This document shows, piece after piece, positions 41,582 to 52,963 of a stretch of 64,000 nucleotides of DNA. The notes beneath the pieces were generated by a model. It saw nothing but the letters and a program-made list of their open reading frames with translations, was not told the DNA's origin and searched no databases. Source of the stretch: Chitinophagaceae bacterium. GTDB taxonomy: Bacteria; Bacteroidota; Bacteroidia; Chitinophagales; Chitinophagaceae. Both the position numbers and the translations under genes were made by a program. Position 1 is the first letter of the stretch, and every line of letters begins with the position of its first letter. Location of the stretch: NCBI GenBank assembly GCA_016721385.1, contig JADKIE010000005.1, positions 161,646 through 225,645 of the forward strand, given 5' to 3'.

Positions 41582-44256
41582 ATGCTTGTTCATTTTTATA
41601 TACGATTTTCAACCAAATTTGGCCAAACGATTTATGTGTGCGGAAATGTGCCCGAATTGGGCAATAATGACACGGATAAAGCTGTGCCGCTAAATTATTT
41701 AAATAATAATTTTTGGGATGGAGAAATAAATATTGAGGAAAAAAAACTGGAATCGCTGCAATATAAATATATATTAAAAGAGAGCGGGAAAGAAGACATT
41801 ATAGAGTTTGGAGACGATAGACTTATTGATATACAGGCGTACAAAGGTTTAAATATTGATTGTATAGATACATGGCAAAGTACATCTGATTACAGAAATA
41901 ATTTTTATACTCAGCCATTTCAAAATGTATTACTGCAGCATGGTACAAAAGCAAAGCCCATCGCAAAAAAAGCAAAACAATACACACATGAGTTTAAGAT
42001 AAAAGCACCAATCTTAAATGAGGGAGAAGTGCCTTGTATTATAGGCTCGGCTGCAGAGCTAACCGGTTGGAGTACTATGAACCCAACTTTACTTACAAAA
42101 AATAATAATTGGTGGCAGGTAAAATTAAATTTAGAAAAAAGCCATTTTCCTGTTCAATATAAATATGGTATTTATAATACAAAAACCAAACAATTTGTAA
42201 AATACGAAGATGGCGATAATAGGGTATTAGCAGCTCCGCAACAACCTGCACAAAAAAATATTTTACATGATGGTTATGCCAACTTTGATAATGGTGTTTT
42301 TAGAGGTGCAGGTGTAGCCATACCTGTATTTAGTTTGCGAAGTAAAAATAGCTTTGGAACAGGGGAGTTTACAGATATTAAGTTATTGGTTGATTGGGCA
42401 AAACAAACCGGGTTAAAACTTATACAATTACTGCCTATTAACGATACCATTGCAACAAATACCTGGGCAGACTCTTATCCGTATGCAGCCATATCGGCAT
42501 TTGCTTTGCACCCGCTATATTTAAACTTGCAACAGGTTGCAGGCAAAAACAACTTGTCTGTTATTAATCCATTACAAAAAAAGCAAAAGCAATTAAATGC
42601 TTTGACAGAGGTTGATTATGAGCAAGCAATAAAATTTAAATTATTGGCCATTAAAGAACTTTATCTGTTGCAAAAAGAGCTGCTTAAAGAAGATAAAGAA
42701 TATAATAAATTTTTTAATGAAAACCGCCACTGGCTTATACCTTATGCCGCATTTTGCTATTTAAGAGATAAAAATAATACCAGCAATTTTGCAACTTGGA
42801 AAAGTAACAGTAAGTATACTCAAGCAGCAATACATCGCTTGGTAAGCCCAACACAAAAACATTATAACGAAATAGCTGTACATTATTTTACACAATATTA
42901 TTTGCATTTGCAATTAAAAGAAGCAACGGCGTATGCACATAAAAATGATATAGTAGTAAAAGGCGATTTACCTATTGGTATTTACAGAAATAGCGTAGAT
43001 GCCAGGTAGCACCGGAGCTTTATAACATGGATGCACAAGCTGGTGCACCACCGGATGATTTTGCTGTTAAAGGTCAAAATTGGGGGTTCCCCACATACAA
43101 TTGGAGCAAAATGCAGGAAGATAATTACAATTGGTGGAGGCAACGTTTTCAGCAAATGAGTAATTATTTTGATGCCTTTAGAATTGACCATATACTTGGC
43201 TTTTTTAGAATTTGGAGCATACCATTAAATGCTGTTGAAGGTATTTTGGGCAAATTTGTACCAGCTTTACCCATTTATATTAACGAGTTTGAAGAAAAAG
43301 GCATACAGTTTAATTATGAACGTTTTTGTAAGCCATTTATAACCGATGCCATTTTGCATCAAACTTTTGGGGAAGATGTAGAGTATGTAAAAAATACATT
43401 CTTCAATGGCCTTCAACTTAAAGATGAATTTAATACACAACGTAAGGTTGATAAGTACTTTAAAGCAAACAATATTGAAAACGTAAAAATTAAGATTGGA
43501 TTATTCGATATTATCAGCAATATTATTTTAATAGAAGAAGAAGGTTCAGACAGACAAAAATATCATTTCCGTATTGCCGTTGCAAACACATCATCTTACC
43601 AAAACCTTGATTGGAACACACAAAAACAATTGGAAGTTTTATACACCAATTATTTTTATCATAAGCAAGATGAGTTTTGGAAAAAAGAAGCCATGTATAA
43701 ATTGCCGGCAATAAAGCATAGCACTAATATGTTAATTTGCGGAGAAGATTTAGGGATGGTACCGCATTGCGTACCGGAAGTTATGCAGGAGCTAAACATT
43801 TTGAGCTTAGAAATTCAACGGATGCCTAAAAATCCTAAAACAGAATTTTTTAATCCTAAAGAGGCACCATATTTAAGTGTGGTTACACCATCTACACATG
43901 ACATGAGTACAATAAGAGGTTGGTGGACAGAAGACAAATCAAAAACACAACGTTTTTACAATACCATATTAAATCATGAGGGCCAAGCTCCTGAAACCTG
44001 CGCCACATGGGTAAACAACGAAGTGGTAATGCAACATTTATACTCGCCGGCTATGTGGAGTATTTTTCAACTACAGGATATTTTAGGCACAAGTGAAAGT
44101 TTAAGAAGAGAGAATGCTAACGAAGAACAAATTAATGTACCTGCAAAACCTAACCATTATTGGCGATACAGAATGCACATTGCTTTAGAAGATTTAATTA
44201 AAGAAAAAGCATTTAATACCGATTTTAAAAAAGCTGTTATTGAAGCTGGCAGGTAA
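41582..44256 (+). CDS. malQ: 4-alpha-glucanotransferase, GH77 with two N-terminal starch-binding domains, one frameshift
   Basis: Transfers alpha-1,4-glucan segments between maltodextrins (amylomaltase). Two CBM20-like modules (about 1-110, YVCGNVPELGN; and about 125-235, IIGSAAELTGW) precede the GH77 barrel. It starts IPVFSLRSKNSFGTGEFTD and has nucleophile Asp in AFRIDHILGFFRIW, acid/base Glu in CGEDLGMVP and Asp in STHDMSTIRGWW. The frame breaks at 43005, where SVDA should be followed by WVAPELYNMD. Restored length is about 890 residues, usual for Bacteroidota MalQ. Confidence 0.93.
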
Positions 44257-44280
44257 CTTTCAATAGCATAATTTTATGCT

Positions 44281-45300
44281 ATGAACGTTTCTTACAAAAC
44301 ATACAACCTGCCATTTAAGCATCCTTTCACCATTTCCAAGGGTACTAAAACACATCAACCAACATTTGTTGTAGAGTTAGAGTACTTTGGCGTAAAAGGT
44401 TATGGCGAAGCTCCTGCTATTAGTTACTACAATATTCCCGTTGAAAAAATGATAGAAGACTTAGAGAGCAAAAGAATATTTGTAGAAAAATTTTCTTTCT
44501 CCGATCCGGAAAGATATTGGCATTATTTGCATCATCTTTTTCCAAAAAATAGTTTTTTGGTTTGTGCGTTGGATATGGCTGGTTGGGATTTGTATGGCAA
44601 ACTAAAGAAAAAACAACTGCATCAATTATGGAATTTAGATATTACAAAAGCGCCACTAACTGATTTTACAATTGGAATTGATACAATAGAAAATATGGTT
44701 GCAAAAATGAAAGAACAACCCTGGCCAATATATAAAATTAAAGTAGGTGTAGATGGGGATATTGAAATGATACAGGCCCTGCGGCAACACACAAACGCAG
44801 TTTTTAGAGTTGATGCAAATGCAGGATGGACGTTGGAACAAGCCTTACAAAAAATACCTGTTTTAAAGGCATTGGGAGTTGAGTTTGTAGAGCAACCTTT
44901 AGCAAAAGACGATTGGGAAGGCATGAAGGAATTATACGCAAAATCACCATTGCCTTTAATAGCCGATGAAGCCTGTGTTTTTGAAGAAGATGTTGAAAAG
45001 TGTTTCAATCATTTTCATGGCATAAATATAAAACTTACCAAATGCAGCGGCATTACACCGGCAAGGCGTATGATTGCAAAGGCTAAAGAATTAGGGTTAA
45101 AAGTAATGATTGGTTGCATGAATGAAAGTAGCATTGGCACAGCCGCAATTGCCCAATTGGCGCCACTTTTAGATTATGTAGATATGGATGGCCCGTTGTT
45201 GCTAAATGAAGATATTGCAACGGGTGTTAGCTTTGATAATGGTAAAATTTTGTTTAATAATTTAGCAGGGTTGGGAGTAGATGTGAAAGATACTTTTTAG
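44281..45300 (+). CDS. Dipeptide epimerase (L-Ala-D/L-Glu epimerase-like), enolase superfamily
   Basis: Epimerises dipeptides such as L-Ala-D-Glu, recycling murein peptides. 339 residues, intact. The catalytic Lys pair is in YKIKVGVDGD. Metal ligands are Asp in FRVDANAGW, Glu in EFVEQPL and Asp in IADEA, and the second catalytic Lys is in INIKLTKCSG. The lid loop is FKHPFTISKGTK. It starts 24 bp after malQ on the same strand. The specific dipeptide is not readable. Confidence 0.88.
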   Translation: MNVSYKTYNLPFKHPFTISKGTKTHQPTFVVELEYFGVKGYGEAPAISYYNIPVEKMIEDLESKRIFVEKFSFSDPERYWHYLHHLFPKNSFLVCALDMAGWDLYGKLKKKQLHQLWNLDITKAPLTDFTIGIDTIENMVAKMKEQPWPIYKIKVGVDGDIEMIQALRQHTNAVFRVDANAGWTLEQALQKIPVLKALGVEFVEQPLAKDDWEGMKELYAKSPLPLIADEACVFEEDVEKCFNHFHGINIKLTKCSGITPARRMIAKAKELGLKVMIGCMNESSIGTAAIAQLAPLLDYVDMDGPLLLNEDIATGVSFDNGKILFNNLAGLGVDVKDTF

Positions 45301-45328
45301 TAAATTTGTCATAAATAAATTGCCCTAT

Positions 45329-46474
45329 ATGTTTAAAATAAAGATTCCGTTACTACTCTTTATATGTACAAGTATATTTAATCAAATTACTGCACAAACA
45401 GAAAATACAGTAAAATTCTACAATATTATTAAAGATGACAGTGTAAGTATGTTTTTTAATGATCGGTATAGATTTACAGAGTTTGAGTGTTCCCAATATG
45501 TAAGATATACCAGAGTAGATAGCTTGGGCGATTTTTATCAGGGCTATGTTGACAGTGCAGTAGGAACAAATACAATATTTGGTAGAGGATTTTATTATGA
45601 AGGTTTAAAAAATGGTGTTTTTGAATGGTATTATAATAACGGAAATTTAAGATGCACCGGAAGTTACCAAAATGATTTGCCTATTGGTAAATGGATTTTT
45701 TTTTATAATGATGGAAAACCGGAAAGAACATTATTATTTACATCAGTAGATACTTTTCTTATAGATTTTTATGACAAGAAAGGAGAACTTGTTGTAGCAA
45801 ATGGCAATGGAATTTTTAATGGCTTTGTAAATGCTAACGACAATTTGCAGGATGAAATTACAGCTTACGGTAGTATTGTAAATGGGAAACCTCATGGTAA
45901 ATGGTCGTCTCAATATTACAATCAAATTTATACTAACGAAGTATTTGAAAACGGAAAATTTATTGAAGGAGGCTTCCCAAATTCCTCAATACCTTCCAAT
46001 AAAAAATATGATAAATATTCTTTGTTAAATAATTTTATGCTATTTACATACATAAATAAATTGGAGATTTTTGCTTTAAGTAATTGCTATAAGAATGCTT
46101 CATCAAGAGGGATAAATAATTCATTTGATACAAAGCAATATAATCTAGATAATTTTAAATCTTTTGCAAATGATGCTATTAAACGTACCATTGAGAGCGA
46201 TGGGAGAAATGGCAATTCAAGGGAATATTTAGTTGGTGAAAATAGATTGATAATAAGTTTTAGTGTTAATGATAAAGGAATTCCAGAAAAATTTGCACGA
46301 CTATCTGGTTGGGGAGATCAATTTTTTTATCCAGTAACTCAAGCTCTTACAGCGCATGCAAAATTTCCGCCTAATATAACAAAAAAATATTTTCATTTAG
46401 TGCTTACATTAGATGGTGGAAATACTCTTGGGTATCGCTTTTTCTTCTCAGATAATCAGGACACATTTAGGTAA
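45329..46474 (+). CDS. Exported MORN-repeat protein
   Basis: A secreted protein of about 380 residues (signal peptide FKIKIPLLLFICTSIFNQITAQ) with MORN-type repeats: FYYEGLKNGVFEWYYNNGNLRCTG and GKWIFFYNDGKPE, the YwqK-like pattern. The C-terminal third (about 250-380) has a TonB-C-like feel (VNDKGIPEKFARLSGWGDQFF) but is not assigned. I start at ATG 45329 rather than the TTG at 45320. Function unknown. Confidence 0.68.
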   Translation: MFKIKIPLLLFICTSIFNQITAQTENTVKFYNIIKDDSVSMFFNDRYRFTEFECSQYVRYTRVDSLGDFYQGYVDSAVGTNTIFGRGFYYEGLKNGVFEWYYNNGNLRCTGSYQNDLPIGKWIFFYNDGKPERTLLFTSVDTFLIDFYDKKGELVVANGNGIFNGFVNANDNLQDEITAYGSIVNGKPHGKWSSQYYNQIYTNEVFENGKFIEGGFPNSSIPSNKKYDKYSLLNNFMLFTYINKLEIFALSNCYKNASSRGINNSFDTKQYNLDNFKSFANDAIKRTIESDGRNGNSREYLVGENRLIISFSVNDKGIPEKFARLSGWGDQFFYPVTQALTAHAKFPPNITKKYFHLVLTLDGGNTLGYRFFFSDNQDTFR

Positions 46475-46630
46475 TAAGATTATTGTTAATCTATAAAAAA
46501 TCAGTAAGATTATTGCTGCATTAGCCTTATTCTCACATGCCATGTCAGCAAGCTAAGGACGTTGTGTTACATACAAAATCTGTCATAACTTAGGCAACTC
46601 CCTTACAGGAGACGTTGTTTGGAACTGGTT
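46475..46630. other. Gap with no recognised gene
   Basis: A 156-bp gap between convergent genes. It has a somewhat higher GC middle (46540-46620) with no stable hairpin or ORF that I can support. Confidence 0.4.
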
Positions 46631-47756
46631 CTAAATACTACTAATAATCTCAAGTAGTTTTAAAGCATTAGCCTCATTATTATACAATTGCTGCAATATT
46701 TGCGTACGGCATTCAATATCATTTTTAATAATAGGTACAGAAATCAACTCTTCAATTCTTTTTAAAAACTCATCACCCGTGTTACAAGTGTAGCAAAGCT
46801 CTTCCAATCCGCTTCCTACTACTCCGGCAGTATTGGTTAAACAATGCCTTCCGATAAATAGTGCATTAATTAATTTTAATTTTACACCGGTGTTATTAAA
46901 GGATGGTAAAATATTTATTTGTGCATTGCTAATTAAATCATTCAACGCTGCATCGGTAGGGTTGGCAATAAGTTTTACATTAGTAAATAATTGAGTCTAG
47001 CGCACTAATTTTTTGGATGGATTTTTGCCTGCAATTATAAAAGGCACAGTTGTTTTGCTAAATACATTTTGCAATAGCCAGCTAACAGCTTTTTCGTTTT
47101 CATTTACACTTAAATTGCCCTGATATAAACAATAGGAGCCAACGCCATCTTTTATGGTAATAAAATTATGCTCCACAAATACAGGCAAAAAAATTATATT
47201 TTTTGCGTTAAATTCTTTTTATAAACCACAACATCTTGCTCACTTACCGCAATAAGGTTGGCTTTGTTGGCAATTATACTTTCATATTTTTTAAGCAACT
47301 TGCTTTCATGTAAAAAATACCATTTTTTTAAAATATTGGTTTCGTATTTAGCCAAATAATTGTAATAAGCAAACTCTGTATTGTGCAAGCGTACAAAAAC
47401 TTGCCTGCCTGCAAAATGTTTTTAAAAAGATGGTAGGTGCAATGTATTCCTTCCAGCAAAATAGGGTAGTTGTCGTTGTTTAAATTTTGTAATAAAGTTT
47501 TTGCTTTTCGGGAGTTTACAATGTAGGGAATAGCTAAAGAAAAACCTTTTAACCCTGTATTGCGTTTGTAATAGGTTACTTCAACACAATATTTATTAAG
47601 CTCTGGTTGTGCTACAGCATCTTTACTAAAACAATGCAAATGTATTTTTATGCCTTGTTTATAAAGTGCTTGCAGTTTATAAAACAAATGTACCACACCG
47701 CCATAGTTTACCGGCCATGGTGTATCTAATGTTAGAATATGTAAATGATTATCCAA
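46631..47756 (-). CDS. Glycosyltransferase (GT4-like), in four frame pieces
   Basis: Adds a sugar to a surface glycan. The N-terminal piece (LHILTLDTPWPVNYGGVVHLFYK) is followed by VFVRLHNTEFAYYNYLAKYE, then VFVEHNFITIKDGVGSYCLYQGNLSVNENEKA, and finally NILPSFNNTGVKLKLINALF. That last segment carries a GT4-like GVKLK-N donor-site pattern. Breaks occur near 47405, 47205 and 46990. I prefer the TTG at 47756, which overlaps the upstream gene's stop by 8 bp. Restored length is about 370 residues. Last gene of the three-gene unit. Confidence 0.75.
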
Positions 47757-48842
47757 GTGGGTTTTTATAAAATTCAATCAATTTCTTTTCTTCAACCTGC
47801 CAGTTAAACTGTTCTCTTGCTTTTGCACAGTTTGCTTGTAACAGGCTATATTTTTCTGTGCTTGTTAATAATAAATTTATAGCATTTACAATAGTATCAA
47901 TCTGTAAATCATCTAACAAAATAGCAACTTCGCTATATTCATTTATGCGTTTATATTCCGGAAAATTCATGGTTACCTGCGGCAAAAGTGCATGCATGTA
48001 ATCAAAAAATTTATTGGCTAAAGAATAGTATTGATTTAAGCCATTGTTTTCTACTAAATTTACGCCAATATAGGCTTGCTTAGTAATTGCATCCAACTCG
48101 GCAGGTAATACTTTTCCTTTGAGTAATACTTTATGTTGCAAATTATTTTTCTCAATTAATTGTTGTGTTTGTTGCACAAAGTTTCCATCGCCGTAAATAT
48201 GCAATTGTGCATCAATTTTTTGCATGGCCGGTATTAATAACTCTAACCCACGGGCTTCGTTAACTGCACCTTAGAGTATAAAATTATTTTACCCATTTTA
48301 TCTTGTGTTACGGGTAAGGGTTTTAAAAATGTGGCATTCATCACCACCTCATATTCTACCTTATAAATTTCTTTAAAAACCTTTGCTATACTGTAACTAA
48401 CGGTGTAACCATGTTTAAATTTTGGTACAAAAAATTGCTCTATCCAATGCCAAATTTTATACACTTTTGGTCGTGTTATAATTTCTTTTTGCTGGCTAAA
48501 ATACTCATGAGCATCGTACACTAATTTTTTACTGCGTAGTTTTCCTGCAAAGTAAACGGGTAGCATCGTATCCAAATCAATACAGCAAAAAACATCTGCC
48601 TTTACAAAGAGTAAGTAAAAAAATAAGCGAATAGTATATTCGGCATAAAAGCCAAAACCTTTTGTAAAAAAACAGTGTAATCTTTTTTGGCTAAAAGGTT
48701 TTTGAACCAACGCAGGTGTGTTATTGTTTTTTACACCAAGCAATGTTACGGCATAACCATTTTGTACAAGGCTTGTGCAAATACGTATCATTCGTTGATC
48801 GTAATTAAGATTATTGGTAACTGTAAAAACAATATGCTTCAA
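47749..48842 (-). CDS. Glycosyltransferase family 4, one frameshift
   Basis: GT-B glycosyltransferase, about 363 residues. The N-terminal half (MKHIVFTVTNNLNYDQRMIRIC, LVYDAHEYFSQQKEI) is broken near 48270 (IILYSKVQ). The C-terminal half resumes at QGAVNEARGLELLIPAMQ, with LHIYGDGNF and the donor-site ENNGLNQYYSLANKFFDYMHA. It starts 3 bp after the oxidoreductase stop. Donor and acceptor unknown; probably exopolysaccharide or lipopolysaccharide. Confidence 0.82.
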
Positions 48843-48844
48843 TG

Positions 48845-49846
48845 TTAAAGAGGTATTTGTTGGTATATTTTTTCAATGAAAGCTACACTTTTTAATGCCG
48901 ATGCACCATCCGTTACAGCACTTTCATCTCCGTTAAGGGCTTTTACAATATTTTCGTAAACCTTATCGTGGTTGCTCATGGAGCCTTTATATTGCCCGTA
49001 ATCGTTTGGTAAATTACCTGCTGCAAGATTTTGCACATCAATAAGCTGCGGATTTTGGTAAATCACTTCGTTCATATATTCTCCGCCCAACTTAATGGTA
49101 CCTTTTTCGGCAACAATGGTTAACGAAACCTCATGATTTTTTTGAAATGCATTTACCGAATAATGTAATGTACCAATTGCGCCACTCAGCATTTTTACTG
49201 CAACTGCACCGGTATCTTCAAATTCTATTTGTTTTGCCCATGCATTTGTTCTAAAGCCGTTAACAGCCTCAACATCTCCCAAAAGCCAAAGTAAAACATC
49301 TATATAATGGCTAAATTGGGTGTATAAAGTACCACCATCTAAGACTAAAGTACCTTTCCAGGAATTAGCGTAGTAACTATCCGGCCTGTTCCAAACACAA
49401 TTTAACTGAAAGCTAAAAATTTTGCCCAAGCCGTTATGTTCAACAACCTTTTTTAAAGCTGTAATACAAGGTGTATATCTCGACGATTTTACAATAAACA
49501 GCTTTTTATTGGCTATTTTGGCTGCTTCAATCATTGCAAGTCCATCATTGGTGTTAATGCAAATTGGCTTTTCGCAAAGCACATTTATGCCATCTTGCAG
49601 GCATAAAATTGAGTGTTGGGCATGTAAACCATTGGGTGTGCAAATTGCAGCTACTGTAATCTCGTTTTCGTTTTGCAAAAGCGATTCTATTGTATAGTAG
49701 GCTTTTGCACTATATTTTTGGGCAAGATGATCGGCTCTTGAAACGTCCGTATCGCATACTGCTACCAGTTTTCCAAGCTTTATTATTTGTTGTGCATGGC
49801 GTTCAGCTATCTTACCACAACCTATTATTACAAAGGAATTATTCAT
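48845..49846 (-). CDS. Gfo/Idh/MocA-family sugar nucleotide oxidoreductase
   Basis: NAD-dependent dehydrogenase, about 333 residues from Met17 (49846). I prefer this Met because the nucleotide motif FVIIGCGKIAERHAQ follows directly. The EKP motif is in VLCEKPICIN and the catalytic His region is TQFSHYIDVLLWLLG. Relatives such as WlbA oxidise UDP-linked amino-sugars for surface polysaccharides. The tight link to two glycosyltransferases fits that, but substrate is inference. Confidence 0.85.
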   Translation of the reverse strand: MNNSFVIIGCGKIAERHAQQIIKLGKLVAVCDTDVSRADHLAQKYSAKAYYTIESLLQNENEITVAAICTPNGLHAQHSILCLQDGINVLCEKPICINTNDGLAMIEAAKIANKKLFIVKSSRYTPCITALKKVVEHNGLGKIFSFQLNCVWNRPDSYYANSWKGTLVLDGGTLYTQFSHYIDVLLWLLGDVEAVNGFRTNAWAKQIEFEDTGAVAVKMLSGAIGTLHYSVNAFQKNHEVSLTIVAEKGTIKLGGEYMNEVIYQNPQLIDVQNLAAGNLPNDYGQYKGSMSNHDKVYENIVKALNGDESAVTDGASALKSVAFIEKIYQQIPL

Positions 49847-49905
49847 ATTTTCAACAATATTCAAAAAAAAAAGGCAAATAGCCACGTAAAACACAAATTT
49901 TTATG

Positions 49906-49913
49906 TACTTTTG
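49906..49913 (+). promoter_or_regulatory. rpsO -7 promoter box
   Basis: TACTTTTG fits TAnnTTTG, 61 bp before the rpsO ATG, leaving room for an S15 autoregulatory leader of about 55 nt. Confidence 0.6.
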
Positions 49914-49973
49914 CAGCCGAAATAAAAGAAAAATAACAGTATCAATTCGGATACTTAAACAAAAAACAAGTAA

Positions 49974-50246
49974 ATGTCTCATTTAACAATCGAAAAAAAA
50001 GCCGGCATTTTTGCCACTTATGGCGGTAAAGCCACCAACACCGGATCTATTGAAGGTCAAGTTGCATTATTAACAGAACGTATCAACCACATTTCTAATC
50101 ATTTAAAAACCAATAAGAAAGATTTTTCTTCTCAACGTGGTTTAATGATGATGGTTGGTCAACGTAAGCGTTTATTAACTTATCTAAGCAAACACGACCT
50201 ATCTGGTTACAGAAGTTTAATCGAAAAATTAGGTCTTCGTAAATAA
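49974..50246 (+). CDS. rpsO: 30S ribosomal protein S15
   Basis: Primary 16S rRNA-binding protein, 90 residues, intact: MSHLTIEKKAGIFATYGG, TGSIEGQVALLTERINHISNHL, HDLSGYRSLIEKLGLRK. It is followed by a hairpin and pnp, the widespread rpsO-pnp order. Confidence 0.97.
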   Translation: MSHLTIEKKAGIFATYGGKATNTGSIEGQVALLTERINHISNHLKTNKKDFSSQRGLMMMVGQRKRLLTYLSKHDLSGYRSLIEKLGLRK

Positions 50247-50270
50247 ATTATTCCAATTATGTTTTAATAA

Positions 50271-50306
50271 ATAATTCCCAACTAAATTAATCTGGTTGGG
50301 AATTAT
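50271..50306. terminator. rpsO-pnp intergenic hairpin
   Basis: ataattcccaac (50271-50282) and gttgggaattat (50295-50306), perfect 12 bp with a 12-nt loop. Terminator, or a processing stem like the RNase III site found here in enterobacteria. Confidence 0.75.
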
Positions 50307-50392
50307 TCGTTTTACATAAACTTTTCTCACCCTGTTTTTGGAGGATAATTTATTACAATTACACTTTCCAATAACATAACAAACAAATTAAT

Positions 50393-52547
50393 ATGTTGCA
50401 ACCAAAATCAATAACATTTGATATAGGCGGCGGTAGAATGGTTTCTATCGAAACAGGTAAAATGGCTCGTCAGGCAGATGGAGCCGTTGTTGTACGCCAA
50501 GGCAATTGTATGCTTTTAGCTACCGTTGTTGCTAATAAAGAACCAAAAGAAGGACAAAATTTCTTTCCATTATCTGTAGATTATCAGGAAAAATTTGCTT
50601 CTGCAGGCCGTGTGCCGGGCTCATTCTTTAAAAGAGAAGCCAGATTAAACGACTACGAAATTCTTACATCAAGATTGATAGACAGAGCTTTACGTCCGCT
50701 TTTTCCGGAAGATTATTTATGCGATGTACAGGTTTTAATAAGCCTTATTTCAAGCGATGCCGAGGTTTTGCCGGATGCATTAGCTTGTTTGGCGGCATCT
50801 GCAGCATTAGCCGTTTCGGATATTCCTATTCAGGAAATTATTAGTGAAGTACGTATTGCACGTAAAAATGGCCAGTTTATTATTAACCCAAGTCGTACCG
50901 AATTACCCGAATGCGACTTAGAATTTATAATTGCTGCTACCGAAAAAAATATTATGATGGTAGAAGGCGAGGCTAAAGAGTGCCAGGAAGAAGATTTGGT
51001 AAAAGCTTTGGAAATTGCCCATGATGCCATACGTGTTCAAATTAAGGCGCAGGCCGACTTAAGAGCACAATTAGGCATTACAACCAAAAGAGAATACACC
51101 AAACCTTACAGAAACGAAGAATTGTACGAAAAAATTAGCGCCTTTGCTAAGGATAAAATGTATGCAATTTCTGCTTCGGCAAGTGCAAAACACGAAAGAA
51201 GCGATGCATTTGATGCTTTAAAGGCAGAAGTTAAGGAATTTTTAGGTGAAGAATTACCGGATGCTGATAAGGCATTAATTGGTCATTATTTTGGCGATTT
51301 GCAATATTATGTGGTAAGAGATATGATTTTAAACGATCGCAAACGTTTAGATGGAAGAGGGACGGAAGATATTCGTCCGTTAGATATGGAAACCAATATC
51401 TTACCAACACCACATGGCTCTGCTTTATTTACAAGGGGTGAAACTCAATCACTTACAACGGTTACCTTTGGTACTCCTTTAGACGAATTGTTGGTAGAAA
51501 GTGCACATAAATCGGATTACACTAAGTTTATCTTACATTATAATTTTCCTCCCTTTAGTACTGGAGAGGTAAAAATGATGAGAGGTGTTGGCCGCAGAGA
51601 AGTTGGGCATGGTAATTTAGCTATGCGTTCTTTAAAGAAAATGATGCCGGGTAGCGAATATCCTTATACCGTAAGAGTAGTAAGTGATATTTTAGAAAGC
51701 AACGGTTCATCATCCATGGCTACAGTTTGTGCAGGTTCATTAGCATTAATGGATGCTGGTGTTCCTTTACCTAAGCATGTAAGCGGTGTGGCAATGGGGT
51801 TAATTAAAAAAGACGATAAGTTTGCCGTATTAACCGATATTTTGGGAGACGAAGACCATTTAGGCGACATGGATTTTAAAGTAACGGGTACAAAAGATGG
51901 AATTTGTGGTGTGCAAATGGATATTAAAGTAGATGGTTTAAGTATGGATATTATGCGTCAGGCATTGGCACAAGCCCGTAACGGACGTTTACACATTTTA
52001 GATGCCATGTATGCTTGCATACCTGCACACAGAGCCGATGTTAAGGAACATGCTCCACGTATGGTTAAATTAATAATCGACAAAGAATATATTGGTGCAG
52101 TAATTGGGCCGGGTGGTAAAGTAATACAAGAAATGCAGAGAAACAGGCGCTACCATTAATATTGAAGAAGTAAATAATCAAGGAGAGGTAAGCGTATTCT
52201 CAGCATCTAAAGAAAGCCTTGATAAGGCAGTATCTTGGATTAAAGGCTTAGTAGCAGTACCAGTTGTAGGCGACACTTACGAAGGAACGGTAAAAAGCAT
52301 TAAGGAATTTGGCGCTTTTGTAGAGTTTTTACCTAAAAAAGAAGGTTTGTTACATATTAGCGAAATAAGCTGGAAACGTTTAGATACCATGGAGGGTATA
52401 TTTAAAGAAGGCGATAAAGTAAAGGTTAAATTACTTGATATTGATCAAAAAACAGGCAAATTTAAACTAAGCCGCAAAGCATTAATACCAAAGCCGGAAG
52501 CTCAACCAAAACCAGCACCAAAGGCTGATGGAGGAGAAGAAGCGTAA
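50393..52547 (+). CDS. pnp: Polyribonucleotide nucleotidyltransferase, one frameshift
   Basis: Phosphorolytic 3'-5' exoribonuclease and RNA tailing enzyme. Two RNase PH domains (about 1-210, 315-545; FFPLSVDYQEKFASAGRVPG, RPLFPEDY, FPPFSTGEVKMMRG, ILGDEDHLGDMDFKV) are followed by the KH motif VIGPGGKVIQEM. A G appears to be missing at 52140, so NRRYH replaces ETGATINIEE. The S1 domain (YEGTVKSIKEFGAFVEFL, KEGLLHISEISW) runs to 52547. About 718 residues restored. Confidence 0.95.
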
Positions 52548-52558
52548 GATATAAAAGA

Positions 52559-52590
52559 AAGCCCTGATAATACAGGGCTTTTTCTTTATT
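52559..52590. terminator. pnp terminator
   Basis: aagccctg (52559-52566) and cagggctt (52573-52580), then a T-rich tail. Confidence 0.8.
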
Positions 52591-52627
52591 TACAGGAATC
52601 TGAAGAAAACTAAACTTGTTATAAAAT

Positions 52628-52927
52628 ATGCTTAGCAATAACGATATTTTAAAAAAATTACGGGTAGCCTTATCATTAAAAAACGATGATATTATTGAAA
52701 TACTGGCACTTACCGGTTTTAAAATTACAAAAGGTGCTTTAGGCGATCTTTTTCGTCACCCCGATCATCCCGGCTACGAGGAAGCCGGCAACCAAATATT
52801 ACGTCATTTTTTAAACGGCCTAATTATTCATAAAAGAGGCAAGTTAGATGTGCCAAAAGAGGGTTTAAGGGATGAGGTTGATGAAAAGGAAGAGCAAAAG
52901 ACGGAAAAAAAGAAGAATTTAGGTTGA
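52628..52927 (+). CDS. DUF1456 family protein
   Basis: A 99-residue YehS-like protein with the helical pattern NNDILKKLRVALSLKNDDIIEIL and a single RHPDHPGYEEAGNQILRHFLNGL block. Family members usually have two such halves. The charged tail (EKEEQKTEKKKN) is lineage-specific. Function unknown. Confidence 0.85.
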   Translation: MLSNNDILKKLRVALSLKNDDIIEILALTGFKITKGALGDLFRHPDHPGYEEAGNQILRHFLNGLIIHKRGKLDVPKEGLRDEVDEKEEQKTEKKKNLG

Positions 52928-52955
52928 TTTTGTATTAAAATATCTTAAAAATCCA

Positions 52956-52963
52956 TATCTTTG
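52956..52963 (+). promoter_or_regulatory. rpmI -7 promoter box and leader
   Basis: TATCTTTG, with a TTG at 52930-52932 as possible -33. About 100 nt separate it from rpmI. The leader contains cccgaaataatcggg (52972-52986), a short hairpin, and a GC-richer stretch (53010-53045). Confidence 0.6.

Noticed and set aside
52130..52160. Programmed frameshift in pnp
   Set aside because: No slippery heptamer with a conserved stem was seen, and dozens of unrelated genes carry similar breaks, so sequencing error is simpler.
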